64,000 nt of DNA from Ectobius pallidus (Eukaryota; Arthropoda; Insecta; Blattodea; Ectobiidae), in NCBI GenBank assembly GCA_964059195.1, contig CAXKWD010000009.1, forward strand, positions 149,849,890 to 149,913,889, written 5' to 3'. Shown one piece after another: positions 9,134-24,100 of this stretch. The stretch's first letter is position 1, and each line of letters starts with the position of its first letter. The position numbers were made by a program, and so were the translations under genes. The notes below the pieces were generated by a model. The model was given only the letters and a program-made list of their open reading frames with translations. It was not told the DNA's origin and did no database searches.

Positions 9134-12100
9134 GTAAGTCAAAGTTAATTTGTGCTGCCGAATATTTCGACCTGTTTCAGCTTGTGAGTGTTATTATTGA
9201 TATTTGTTTTATAATTTTGAATTCTCAGGATCCTGCTATTCAGCAAGTAACTACAAACACAACCAATGTTCAGAGAGGTTTGGAAGATTACAACCCCTTC
9301 GCGGATCAGGGTGATCAGCGACCCACTGCTGTAAGTTATTTGTTCCACTTATTATTCCTGTGTTGTCTGGTGTAATAATTTGGTTTGCCTATGTTTCTGG
9401 TAGAAAATGTAGACTGTGTAAGGTCAGGGATTAGTTAAGCCTACCATATCTGCAATTGAGCGACAAGCAACTAAGAATTATAATTTAGTGGACTTCCGAA
9501 TCACCTCAGCGGATGATTTTCATTCTTTTGCTGTAAAAATTACAATGTTTTCTGAGAGAGTCGTATCACCCGATACTTTGTATTATACAATTAAAAGATA
9601 TTTTTAAAATTATTTTAAACTAGTGGATGAAAGTTAAAAGATGAAAAATACCACGTTTCAACTCTACCAGAGTCTTCCTCAGGCAACAACTCATTCTCAA
9701 AATGTTGTAATAAATGGAAACAAATCTAATCTAGGAGTAGTTAGAAGTGGAGTACCACAAGGATCAATACTAGGACCTTTGCTATTTTTAATTTTCATCA
9801 ATGGCTTGCCACATAACTTAAGTGACGGAACAAAGGTATTGCTTTTTGCAGATGACACTAGTGTATTTGGAACAGGAAAATCCCAGGAACAATTGGCGAC
9901 ACAGGCTTTTCACGAATTAAATATATGGTTCCAAGCTAATAAAATGACGCTTAATATTGAAACATCTGCCTACGGGAGATGACGCAGCGGTCGGGTGGTA
10001 GGCCAAGTCCCTCCAGGGATGTAGCGCCACGGAGTTTAGTTTAGTTTAGTTAATATTGAAAAGACCCACTTTATTCAATTTAGAACAAAACATAGATGTA
10101 CCCAAAACCTTCTATTTAATTACCAAACACATAGCATAGAAGAAATTAGTAATAAGTTACATCAAATTTTTAGGATTACAAATTGACCAACATCTCGACT
10201 GGAAGACACATGAGTCGGTTACTTCGACTGGAAGACACATGAGTCGGTCAGTTCCAAAACTCAACATGTCCATGTTAATCAAAGTCATGAAAAATGGGGA
10301 AAAAACTATTAACGACATTAATACTGGAATAAAAATTATGAAAAAAATAGGCTAACTAGAAGTAACTTAAGTGATATAAGCTGATCTACAATAGAAGTAA
10401 TAATCCAGAGTTCACTGCCAACATTGTGGAACTTGCATTATCTCATTTTTAAAAATTTGTGGACATGTTGAGTTTTGGAACTAAGCGACTCGCATATTGA
10501 AATGATAATTCCAAAACTAAGTTCAGCATGCTTTACCTTAAGAATCCTGAGTCATGTATTAAAACAGGATGCCTTACGCATGGTGTATTTTCATATTTCC
10601 ACTCAGTAATGAAGTAGGCTATGGAATCATATTCTGGGGTAACTCGACCCATAGGGAAAAAATATTTAAGTTACAAAAGCAAGCAATTAGAATAATGTGT
10701 GGAAAGAAAAAGATAGAATCTCACGGTTCATGGTTACCACCACAAAATATGTGCTCAAAAAGCATATCATGACCCAGACCAAAGCTGTGTGAGACGTGAA
10801 AATTAATGCAGATCCACACAAGTATGAAACCAAGCTAGATGTGAAATGGACAAAATTTAAAGAAAATCCGGTAAAATCCCATCTACAGGGACCATTTTGT
10901 AGAACTGAGATTCTCTTCATAAAACACTTATAACACACGAATTTTGTTTTGATATATGTGTGGAGAGGAGTTGTTGTCTTGGCGAATGATTTGGTTCAAC
11001 CCACCCGCCCTAATTGATACACTTTCTTTTATATCACGATCTAACGAAAACTCCCTTCTTCTCCACCATTTTTCTGTCCTTGTCCTCCTGATTGGACATT
11101 AGAGGTGTGACGTCATATCGCTAAACAAGATATGATTGTGGATGAACAGTGTGACAAATCTACAAAGGTACAAGCCACTAGCTGCTTGTAAGAAATGGTG
11201 GTTGTTCTATTCAGTATATTGCTCCTTAACTAACATAAACGTTCCAAACCTAACAAAACATCGGAGGTATTCAGTACATTGCTCCTTAACTAACATAAAC
11301 GTTCCTAACCTAACAGTTGGTAACCGTGTATCGCTCATAAACAAAAAAAAAACATCACACAGTCTGTGGAAATGTGAATATCGCGTGAATTGGTCCCTGT
11401 AATTGGGATTATGTCGAAAATCCTATGCTGTTCTTGAGGAAATTACAGATTATGAAATTTTCTTCATGCATAGTGATAGAAAAAGTAAGAGAGAGTTGTC
11501 GTTATTCTTTATATCACATCCTCCAGTTAGTGTACGGTGGTATGGGGCAGGTTGGGTCAATCCGGAGGCACGTCAGCCTTACAGAGACTTATTGTGCACC
11601 CTGGTGAATGACTGTGAAGTGTTTTCCAGGCCCACAGGCAGGAACCCCCTTCACCTCCCACCCCATCTCCAACACGGTTGCTGCGTCTGCAAAGTTCAAT
11701 CACAACACACTGCACACAAATGCCCCTCAATGCTCCTCGAGTTCTCAAGAAGGTCCTTGTGAAACTCAAGGGCTCGATCTGGGCGGATATCTTCCCAAAG
11801 GGCTTAGCACGAAGGAGAAACAAGTAGAGAAAGTGCCTGCCAAAGCCTGTATTATGGCTATGGGATGATATCATGAGGTTGAATGAGAATATTATAGGAG
11901 AAAAATTCCTCCGACACTGGGACTTGAACCCAGGACCTTTGGCTTTTCGTGCCAATGCTCTACCAACTGAGCTAAGCTGGAGTTCAATTCACAGCGCCAA
12001 TTTTTTTTTTTTTCAAAAATAAAAACCACTAATTAGTGTGCCTCACAGTACTGTATATGACAGAACTTGTCTGTCTGTGAGGTAGACCATTAGGGCAATC

Positions 12101-15100
12101 AGTTGTAGGAGAGAGGTTCCATCTGGCGCAAAAAAAAAAGTTAATATACTCAATGTAAATGCATGAAAATGACTAAATAGGGAAGCAAATGACACGAAAA
12201 TGACAAAATAATGATGTGAAATTGAAATAAATGCCCTAAAAATAAAATAAAATTGCATGAAATGACCTAATAAAAAATGCATTTCTGTAATTTAAAGGTC
12301 ATGATTAGGATTTATCTACAAGTTGGCAATGTCTATGAAGCATCAATAAAAAGAGGACATGTCATTAGAATCCGGGCCCTGGTAATAATTAAGGGGGCAA
12401 TTCCTGCCATGATTTCCTAGTGTCCCTGGATTCAGTGAAAATGCCTGGTAACTTGAGTCTATTGTGCCCCAGCTGTTTGTCAGCATCATGCTTATCATTG
12501 TGTGTAATAACAAACATGTTTGTAACACAAACACTAATTGCACAAGGATTCCAAGTTCATTTGCCTCAGAAATCTTAAGAAGAGACAGCAATGTTATAAC
12601 AATGCTAGTAAACAAACTGAACCAAGTAGTAGGCCTACTTGCGGAAAATTTCCTCTTGTCAAATTATGTTTCTTTTAAGCCTGAGTCTATCCAACTTGGT
12701 TAGGGCCGTTTAGATAATGAGTAGGAGCCTGATATTTGGTAAAGTAAAATGGCTGATTTCAGTGTTAATTTCTTCCTATTTTGGTGGTATTTCACAAAAT
12801 AAGTTGGTTTGTAGACCAGGCTCATCACATTTGACTTCTCTGCTTTATTTACATTAGCCTGTATTAAAATATCGTGGTGAGAAATAATTATAATAATAAA
12901 GGAAATGTGCATGTTTAACTCAGTGCAGAATTAAATGTCTTTACTCTATGCTGTAAAAGATGTAGTTCTTTAGAACACATGAGTGGAGGTATTATACACT
13001 TACTTCACTTGATTTTACCACTGACCTGACCAGACGACGCCAACAGTTGGAGTTTGTTGACAATGGGATAAAGACAGAATCCCGAAACATGTCCAGGTCA
13101 GTGGTAAAATCAAGTGAAGTAAGTGTATAATACCTCCACTCATGTGTTCTAATTATTAACTTCACTGTGTAAACTTCCTACAACACTTAGAATGTAGTTC
13201 TTTGTTTTTACTCAATATGATACTTTCCACAAAGTTCACATATACATTGTTCGTCTGGGTCATGAAAGATCTTCCGTGCACATATCTTATGTTGGAAACC
13301 ATGGGGTGCAAGCCTGGCCATGACTTGTCTGAGCGCGAAGTTCGTCTTCATCCAGTCCTTATACACCATGGCGTCTATACCATAGAAAACTCTTCTGGAA
13401 TAGTAGCTGCCTTTTCTCTCCTTTTGTACATCGCTGTTTCCCATGCCTTTGTTGTCTGTAGTTGGAGGTTTAATCTGAGATCATCTAGGTAAAACGTTTC
13501 TTTTGCCATGGCGTACACGAGTCTTGATCTCGTTGTTGCTGGACAGAGTGCCTTCTTTAGGTACGTAGCCTTCACTTTTTCGATATCAGCCATGTTCTTT
13601 TCTGATAGGAATCCCCATATCATCTCGAGAAATAATTATAAAACATTATTTTGCAGTGAAAACAGATTTTAGTTTACTGTCAACTCTCTGTGGAGTGAAA
13701 TGCGCAGTTGCAAGATCAAGTTACAATAAACAATAACACGTGTGAATTGATTAAAGGGAAGGATGAACTGAGGACAGTGATAACAACGAGAGAATATTGT
13801 AACATTGCTTTTGTTTTGGAATGCGGAAACCAAGACTGATTTAGTCAGATCAATTAACGTAAAGAAACACCAACTTAATGGTCTATTACTTTGAAGCTGC
13901 CTGGGTATGGAATGAATAACTGGACTATATCAGTGTACCACCCTAATTTAGAAGGTTTTCAGTAAATGAACAAAACCTTAACCTTGGCTAAAAGGACTAC
14001 AAATGTTAAAATGACTATTGTCCTTAAAATACCATGGAGCAAAAATTAGGTTCAAAATTATTCTTTAAAAATTAGGCTTTGTAAATTATCCGGAGACACT
14101 AAGTTGTTTGAACAAGGACAAACACTGAACATGAATCAAATAGGAAGACAAGAGGCCTTTGATATCTGAATGGAAATAGATTAAAATTTAAATTTTTATC
14201 ATGTTTTCAGTGGATACTAGGCGTAGACCTCAAGATAACAGAAGCACAATACAGTTTAAAGTACCCTTTATAAGAAAACAGTTGATTAAATAAACAGATT
14301 AGCTTGTCAGCCAGACCTGAATGACAACAAAAGTTTTATCAATGCAAATCAAGGAAGCAGATTGTATCTTCGGATATTTTATCTCAAATACGACCCCACC
14401 AGGTAAACCTGACCATAAGTTCTGATTTGAATGGATTCAACTTCAGGATAAAATTCTGAGCATTCTAAAAAAGAATTATTGCTACCACTAGCTCAAAATT
14501 AATGTTCTTACGACCTTTGAAACTGTTGTTCAAACAGTGGTAGAAAGTGTTTAAAATAAAATAAGATTATAGTTATTGATCTCCACAGATAAGGAACCTA
14601 AACATCACTTTCATAATACCGTATTACCATGCTCGGCACTAACAGAATGGATATTTATGCATTCATGAACCACAGATTATTGTCTCTGTTGGACATTCCA
14701 TGCGTTCTTTTTTAAGGCAAACCTGTAAAGCGCTTTACGAGTGCTGCAGACAAAAAAGAACGGCCAAGTCGATCATCTAAAAGCTTGCTCAATGAAACCA
14801 GCACTGTGTACTGCCCTCCAGCATGGTTAAGACACGTGCAAATAATAGTTATACTGGGATGGAAATAATACTTATTGTACAATATGATGTAGAGGTAAAA
14901 TCAAATGGTACTAACTGTGCTGAAGAAGGCGTTCGTACTCAGGAATTTGAACAAAGATGTTAAAGTCATCAAGGAAATTTTCATTGAACACCTACTCCAC
15001 CATGACAATTCGTGCAGCAAAACCTTGCAGCACTCGTAAAGCGAGATTTGTGATCGCTGCACGGGCAGTAGAGTGAGGGTGAAGCAAAGCTGTAGCGAAA

Positions 15101-18100
15101 TGTAAAAAAGGTTTTGATGCAGCAATGGTAAAGCGATTTAGCTTCGCTTTAAAACAGAATGCACTGATTACATGAGAATATTATAGGAGAAAAATTCCTC
15201 TGACATTGGGATTTGATCACAGGACCTTTGGCTATCCATGCCAATGCTGTACCAACTCAGCTAAGCCAGAGTTCACTTCACAACACAAGATGGAACCTCT
15301 CTCCATCCCAGTGTCAGAGGAATTTTTCTCCTATAATATTCCCACTAACAGAATGTCAAACTACAACATAGCAAGAGTTTCTGCTGGCGGTGTTTATTTT
15401 TTAGTTCTATTGATATTAAATTGCTGGATTATAAAATTATTGGTCAGCCTTAGTGGTTCAGATGTGCCTCAGGATCTGAAGGTCGTGGACTCATTCCCTG
15501 ATCACAAATAAACCTGTATCTTGTGTTATAGCGTAAACTCAAGCCTCTGGGCCAAATTCCCCAGCATTTCATTTATTCTGAATGGCTGGCGAGGTGATGT
15601 AGGTGCTGGTGTTTGTAAGTTCATGCAACAATAATATCAACATTTACATGTGAAATAACAAACTCTCACTGGCATCGTCATCATTATAGTATATCAATTA
15701 GCAAACAAAACAAAAAGAATTCATTGTTCAAGGTAGAGAGGAAGTGAGTTGTACTGAGAATAAACAAACTACGATTATTACGGTGATGATATGCGATCTC
15801 ATGTGCAGAGCCACACCTCTTTGTTTTGAACAGGATCAAACTTGCCTGAGACATATTTTAATTGTGATTGGTTGCCACATGGAACGCAATATTCTAGTGG
15901 CACTTGCGGACGTTAACAACATAATAATAATATATTCATTGGTAAGGTACTACATGTACATTAAGTGAGCATTCACACCGAAGTAGCGTAGCATGCGAAT
16001 CGCACTACGTGGATGCAGGCTGCACATCGAGTTGCATCGTTTACAATTTTGCATTCATACCGAAGTAGCGAATGCGATCTGCAGTTTAACGTACATTATA
16101 TATTTCCACTTGAACAATTGAGAAACCCATTTAAAGTAATGTAATTTACCTAAAGAGGATATAGTTTCAGCAATTTTAATCCAGGATTTTTTCCTACTAG
16201 TTTCGATTGCCATATCGTATAGTCTACGCATGTACAAATTGTATGTTTAAATAGCTCTCTTTCTAGCAGTATTCATGACATCTTTGCCATAATCTACACA
16301 CAAGCTAATATGTGTTGAATTTTCTTAACAATTAGAAAACAGCTGAAAAGGCAACTGTATGCATGCGTCATCCCGAGTAGCATCGCATGAAATAAGTCCA
16401 GATCTATCTGAAGAAATTAATGTCGCACTCTACGAGCTGCACTATTGCCACGCTACTTTGGTGTGAAGACTTGAACTTGTTTATTTGGGATTTAAAATGA
16501 GTAACGTGCAGCGTGCATCCAAGTAACACGTCGCAAGTGGCATGCTACTTCGGTGTGAATGCTCCCTAAAGGGTGGAAATCAGGACCAAACATGACAGAT
16601 TCTTCATATTACTCAAGAACAGATTAAGCTTACTCGATTCTGCCCATCACTATTCTGTAGGCGTTTTGGAATTAGACTTCACCACATGTTTCTGTATGTT
16701 GCAGGTGCGAGGAGCAGCAAATCCCCCTCAGTATCAGACAATGGCGACTGCACCAGTGACGCAGCCTGCCATCATGCAGCCCACACAAGAAGCCCCACCT
16801 CCACCCTATGCCAGGAGTGCGCAACAGCAACAACCACCGGTACAACAGCAGCAGTTCACAACGGCAGAGTTTCAGGTACAGGTTTTTCCTCTTCTTAACC
16901 TTTCTGTCACTTCCATGTTTCTGTTAAAAAACACTTAGCCTTACTAATAACTGTCCCATTTTGTGTAAAATATTTATTCTGAAGGTAAGAAGGTAACACC
17001 AATGACAGATTATATAGAAATAATAAGAAACGACACCACTCTCGGGGAAATCAGCAACATCTTTTACCTCACTACATTTCATTTGAAGGAATTGTGTATC
17101 AGAAACAAAGCATAATTTTTTTGCATTCCATCCTAAATAATTTCATAAAGATGTAACTTTCTGTTGGGTTATCATATGTTCAGAGTTGATTTGTGTTTAG
17201 TTTGGATAAAAACATATCAAATTGCATGCATTTTGTTATGTGTCATATTTAGTCTTCCGCTTTTCGTAACGATCACAGTTCCTCACTAAGCATCATCACA
17301 CTGGCATTTCTTCTCGGCTGCATAGTCAATATTGCAGAAATATTGCTACTTTTCGCCACTTCTTAGTATTTAGGGCAGGTTTGTTCGAAATGAATCAGCT
17401 GTGACATCTCCTCTCTTGACATTGAAGTCAGTTGAAATAATGTGTGTTTGTTCACCTGTTTTATGAAATCTATCACGTTTTGAAAATATGGGGGAGTTGA
17501 TATTGGACTTTACCTTAATTATTGTCAACGTGTCAGCAACTTCGAAGTCATGATCAAAAATTACATTTGTCGAAGTTTCTACTGGGAATAAGAAAATGAT
17601 GGCTTTGTTCTTTGCAAAGTCAACTTTAGGTCAAATTCATATTCACAAATAGGATCCCAGATTCCTGTATTATCCTAATTATTGTTCGTACCTTTTCCAA
17701 CTAGTTTTAAATTCTTATAAGTCGTGGATTTACATTTAGGATTTAAAAATGTACCTTTCAATAGCTATTAGATCTTTTGTCGTAAAAGTTATAATATTTA
17801 ATTTTAGTTGTAGTTGTAGTTGTCTGAGTATACTAGCAGCAGAAGAGAGAAGATACGTAGAACAGCTGGGGTCCACTTGGCCTCATTCACCGTGTGTTTG
17901 TTTTACTACACGGTGAATGAGGTCAGGTGGATTCCACTGCGACATAACCTCCATGCATTTGTTCCTGTAGTTGATCATGTAGTTCTAGTGGTTTCCATCT
18001 CCATGAATGCATTTCTATAGTTCATATAGTCATGTAGAGAGCATTCTAACTTACAGTTCATATAGTCATGTAGAGAGCATTCTAACTTATTAACCCTGAG

Positions 18101-21100
18101 CCTTAGACCTCTGCTCCTGGCATGGTCATCATCAGCACCCATACAGTCTCTAGTAGGAAGGAATAGATTTAATCTTAAAATCAAATTTATTAAAATACAT
18201 GCTTAATACCATTGAGCCTGATCAATGTAATAAAATAAATAAGATACCAGATGCTCAACAAGATATATTTTGTGTCACCTAGGCCTTTCGATGATACCAC
18301 ACCATCTTCTGGGCATCTTTTTCTGGCTTGGAGCTCCAATAAGTAAAATAAAAATTAAAAAATGCATTTCGTCACCCTCATAAAATCACTGTTACGGAAC
18401 TATCTTCTGTATTCACTGATGGATTGTTTACAGCTTGAAGGTGATTTCGCTGTGCTGTATTATTATAACCTGGCAATGCATTCTGTGGAATCGACACACA
18501 TTTTTAAACATTTTTTATGTGATTATAAACGGCTGTATAATGGCGAACCTAATTATTTGTTTCTTGTCTGTCTGGCTTTTGTCAAAAAGGGAGAAAATGT
18601 GAAGTTTTGCATGAGGTTACCACATAGCATCCCGTGGTAGTACTTGATAAACTGTTAAAATTGCATCAAGAGTTGCGGTAAAGGCACGAGTACTTCAGTA
18701 CTAATAACTGCAGCTGGGGTCCACTTGGCCTCATTCACCGTGTGTTTGTTTTACTACACGGTGAATGAGGTCAGGTGGATTCCACTGCGACATAACCTCC
18801 ATGCATTTGTTCCTGTAGTTGGTCTTGTAGTTCTAGTAGTTTCCGTCTCCATGAATGCATTTCTACAGTTCATATAGTCATGTATCTAGAGCATTCTAAC
18901 TTATTAACCCTGAGCCTTAGACTTCTGCTCCTGGCATGGTCATCATCGGCACCCATACGTCTCTAGTAGGAAGGAATAGATTTAATCTTAAAATCAAATT
19001 TATTAAAATACATGCTTATAGAACTGCAAAAAAAATAACCAAAGTCAAGAAAGAGAGGTTCCAAGTCAAAATCAAATCCAAACAAATGATCCAGATCAGT
19101 GAAGACGCAAAAAGAAAAAAGCAAGATCAGAAAGAATGAAGAAATACTGGCCTAAAATTAAAACAAAACACTAAGAAGTAATTGATTCAACGTACCCCAA
19201 AGTTGGGTGAAACAGAGAAACAGAGAAGAAGAAGAAAATACATGCTTAATACCATTCAGCTCGATCAATGTAATAAAATAAATAAGATACCACATGCTCA
19301 AGATGCTCAACAAGATATATTTTGTGTCACCCAGGCCTTTCGGTGATACCACTCCATCTTCAGGGCATCTTTTTCTGGCTTGGAGCTTCAATAATTAAAA
19401 TAAAAATAAAAAATACATTTCGTCACCCTCATAAAATCGCTGTTATGGAACTATCTTCTGTGGCCTCTTCGCTGCGAGATCCAAAGACTTCCGCATCGCT
19501 GGAAACATGTACGCAATGGTGGTGATTACAAAGAAGGCCTATAAAACTTAGAACCATGTACATAATCTATGTATGGAGAAATAAAATAGTTGCCAGAACT
19601 AAAAATCAACCCTTGTATAAAGATTCACTGCTATAACATGTATTTATGTGGTGCCATTCAAACATATTCTAACACAATAACACAGTGACGTAGACTGAAG
19701 GGCTAAATAGATTGGAACGCTCTGTAATGATGGAACTTTTCTTAGTGTGGGTTTGTGTGTGCGTTAGTATGCAGATAACATAACAGCGGGTGGAAATGTT
19801 GAATGTTGTTCTTCTAGTTTCTGTTTCTCTAATTATCATTTATCTGGTGGTTTGCACACTTATTTGGAAATTTTATTTTAAATATTTACTACAACTTTTC
19901 TTTAAATGCAATCTGTGATATCTCGATTCAACGCATCATAAGTGATTCATTCAATGAGCAGTTTATAACAATGAAACAAAAGATAAATGTTAGCAATTGT
20001 CGTCAGCTTTGAAGCAAAATTAATGTTAAATCTACATTAAACTTTACTGTGAGTAGCCTATTTTAAACACTCCTTACTTTCAAAAAACTCTCGTCGGAAC
20101 GTTCAAAGTGGAGTGTAACAACATTTGAAAATGATGCGAGTTGACTACACACTATTTTCTCCACTTACCAAATTTTTTTGGTAGAACATGTTTCGCATAT
20201 GTTCATATGCATCCTCAACTACTTGTCAACTGCCGAGCCTTGCTTGCTAGGAGAATCTCATGAGTCCCTGGTGGCGGTTTTATGTATTTCCTGATCAAAT
20301 TATCTTCTGCGGGAATTTCAAAATTCATTAACTGGTTTTCAAATTTTCTCATGTATATTTTTTCCCAGACTAACAGTTCTGCCGGTGTATGGACTGATTT
20401 CAATAATTTTGCTTCTGTATTAATTTCATGACCCCCATCCCAATAATGCATAGCAACTTCTGATTTTTCAGTCTGTTTAAATTTTATGTTCCTAATGTGC
20501 TCTTTTAGCCTGACATCCATGTTTCTCCTTGTCTATCCTATGTAAACATTATCACAGTCTACCACCTGTTCTACCAAAAAAATTTGGTAAGTGGAGAAAA
20601 TAGTGTGTAGTCAACTCGCATCATTTTCAAACTCCTTACTTATTTATGTATTTGCTGACGGATTGTTTACCGCTTGAAGGTGGTTTTGATGTGCTGTATT
20701 ATTGTAAATTGTACCACAGCGTTAAGGATACGATATAACCTGCCAGTCATTCTGTGGAATCGGCATACATTTTTAAGAATTTGTTATGTGATTATAAACG
20801 GCTGTATAATAGCGAACCTAATTACTTGTTTCTTGTCATTCTGGCTTTGGTCAAAAAGGGGAGAAAATGTGAAGTTTTGCATGAGGTTACCACATAGCAT
20901 CGCTTGGTAGTACACGATAAAACGTTAAAATTCCATCAAGAGGCTGTGGTAAAGGCAGGAGCACATCAGTACTAATAACTGCAGCTGGGGTCCACTTGGC
21001 CTCATTCACCGTGTGTTTGTTTTACTACACGGTGAATGAGGTCAGGTGGATTCCTCTGCAGTAGAACCTCCATTCATTTGTAGCTGTAGTTGATCATGTA

Positions 21101-24100
21101 GTTCTAGTGGTTTCCATCTCCATGAAGGCATATAATCATGCATAGAGTGTTTTAACTTATTAGCCCTGATCCTGGCACCCATACAGTCTGTATAGAAAGG
21201 AATCAATGTACGAGGACTATTTTTTTTCAACCTCCTATGGGGCATAAAATGAAAACCACAGTGAAAATCAAGACTAACATTTAGGTACACCTTCTAGCTA
21301 CTTCTCTACATAGTCGTGTTCCGATTGAGACATTTGTTGAAGCGTGGTGCAACTTTCAAGTACCCTCTTCATAGAAGCTTGCTGCCAGTGCATTGAGAAA
21401 GACCTTCACGGCATTTTGAAGTGTTTTGAAATTCTTCGTTGGTGTGCTCTCCTCCCAGATCTTTCTTTAGCTGCCGAAAAAAAATGAAAGTCACTCGGCA
21501 CAAGAACGAGTTTTTGAAATCCACCATGACAAAGGATAAAACGTGGATTTGTTACAACAATCTAGAATCATAAGAACAGTCAAAACAATGGATGCATACA
21601 AACCCAAGATCTGGGAGGACAGTGCCTCCTAAATGTTCCAAATAAAACAGTTTTGATTTTCACTGTGGTTTTCATTTTATGCCCCATCGGAGGTTGAAAA
21701 AAAAAATAGCCCTCGTACAATAACATGGTGAAGCAGACTGAGTGGTGACTCGGGGCTAAATTGGTTGGAACACTCTGTAATGATGAAACTTTTCTTAGTG
21801 TGGGTTTGTGTGTGTGTTTTTTAGCATTCAGATAATATAACAGCAGGTGGAAATGTTGAGTGTAGTTCTTCTAGTTTCTGTTTCTCTGATTATCTTTTGT
21901 CTGGTGGTTTGCACACTTATTTGAAAATTTTATTTTAAATATGTACAACTTTTCTTTAAATGCAATCTGCGATATCTCGATCCAAAGCCCCATAGGCGTT
22001 CAATGAATCAAAAGATAAGTGCCAGCAATTATCGTCAGCTTGGAAGCAAAATTATTGTTTAATCTAAATTAAACTTTAATGTTAGTAGCCTATATTTCAT
22101 TTTAAACACTCCTTACTTATGTATTCGCTGATACATTGTTTACAGCTTGAAGGTGGTTTTGCTGTGCTGTATTATTATAACTTGTACCACAGCATTAAAG
22201 ATATGGTATAACCTGCCAGAGCATTCTGTGGAATCAGCATACATTTTGGTCAAAAGGGGGAGAAAATGTGAAGTTTTGCATGAGGTTACCACATAGCATC
22301 CCATGGTAGTACACGATAAACTGTTAAAATTCCATCAAGAGTTTGTGGTGAAGGCACGAGCACATCAGTACTAATAACTGCAGCTGGGGTCCACTTGGCC
22401 TCATTCACCGTGTGTTTGTTTTACTACACGGTGAATGAGGTCAGGTGGATTCCTCTGCGGTAGAACCTCCATGTAGTGTAGTGTAGTGTAGTGTAGTGTA
22501 TTGTAGCTAATAACAAGTTAAAATTTCCTTTTAATTAATAGTTCTCACTTTACACACTTGTGTAGCTGTGTATTAAGAGTCTTAATGCGAGCATTGGGGC
22601 GTAAGTCATGTGTGAGAGCGCGTGTGCACAATGTGAATCATACGCTGCTTGTTTGATATTGACCAATAACGTTTAGTAAACCAATCACGGCTGTTTATCT
22701 TACAGTATTCTTGTCGGAATCACAAGGATTCTGTTTTAGCTGACTATTTCACTCATACTCCGCGTGTTTGATATTGACCAATAACGTTTGGTAATTCCTT
22801 GGGTATAAACCAATCACGATCATTTATCTTATAAAATGCTTGCTATTAATATGAGGAAGGGATTTTACCTCGTAAAAGGCCTCTCTGGACACATAAGCGT
22901 CAATGTGCAGTGATTAATACATCACATGTTGCCAGTAAGCAGCATGAAAACAGATTATTTTATACAACATACCGGTAACTTGTTTGGCACTTTTTTATTT
23001 TATTTTATTTTTATGTTTAAGAGTGGAGTGGAGTGGAGTGGAGTGTAAGGCCATTCCTTTCTACAAAATTACTTTCATAAAAATGCCAGTGTTCCTGGAT
23101 TTGTGTAGCAATCTAGGATAAGTGCTATTGTGATTTATGTAGATTCCTTATCTCGTAACTTAATTTGCAATTGAACCTTTGGGTTGAAAGATTATAAAAG
23201 GCAATTGTCCCACTTAAATGAATGATGGATGACCTTTGCTTTGAACCTTTACTCCTGAGACTAATGTTATCAGTCCTATTTGATTTCACTTCCTGTATCA
23301 GACTTCCTCACTGTAGTAAACACTCACATGACTTTCTCTTCCATAAATATAAATAATAGTTATTCACCCTATTTTATCTAATGCGGATGGTGTTTGTCTG
23401 TTGGGCAATATTTAAACACAAGAGAGACATGCAGAAAGGCTTTTCGATGTCTGCAAGAATGTTGCTTTGGAAATTAATTGAGAAAAATCTAAATATATTG
23501 TCATGAAACATCATAATAATGCGCAATAAAACATTCCAATAAACGGAAAAATTCAAATATCTGGGAGCAATAATTACAGTTACAAATCATATTAAGGTAG
23601 AAGTTAAGGGTCGACTGAAATCAGGAAATGATTGTTTTTATGCAATTTAGAAACTTTTACCTTCTTGTCTTCTGTCCAGAAATCTAAAAATAAAAATGTA
23701 TAAAGACTAGTTGAAACGAAATTAGGTTTCATAACTTAAGTTTCTCAACTTTTTTTACTTGAATGTGCAAGCACGAGATGTACTGGTGACAATAAGTTAC
23801 AACACTACGCAGTTTCGACTGATTCCAACTTTTCACGAAACTATAAGAGTAATTTTGAGATTATATTCAAATTTAGGTTGTTCGCGTTTTGTAAAGTGAA
23901 GTGGGAAGTGGGGAAATTGTGAACTGCCTGGATTGTTATGCATTTCAAACGTGCATATGGGATTTGAGCAACTTGAACTTTAGAAATAAGATGAAACGTA
24001 TGCTTTCCATGGAATTAGTTTTGAAGAAAATGGGTGTAATTAGTTTCACGAAATCACTTCATGAAAGTAGATACAAAATCTAGTGTCATCGTGTAAACTA

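Noticed and set aside
11208..11316. Telomere-like TTAGG repeats (AACCTAAC words)
   Set aside because: Only single AACCTAAC words inside a longer dispersed repeat, not a TTAGG array.
11908..11980. Functional tRNA-Phe gene on the minus strand
   Set aside because: Wrong base before the anticodon, weak acceptor pairing, and the sequence continues into a repeat shared with 15176-15345; a tRNA-derived element is more likely.
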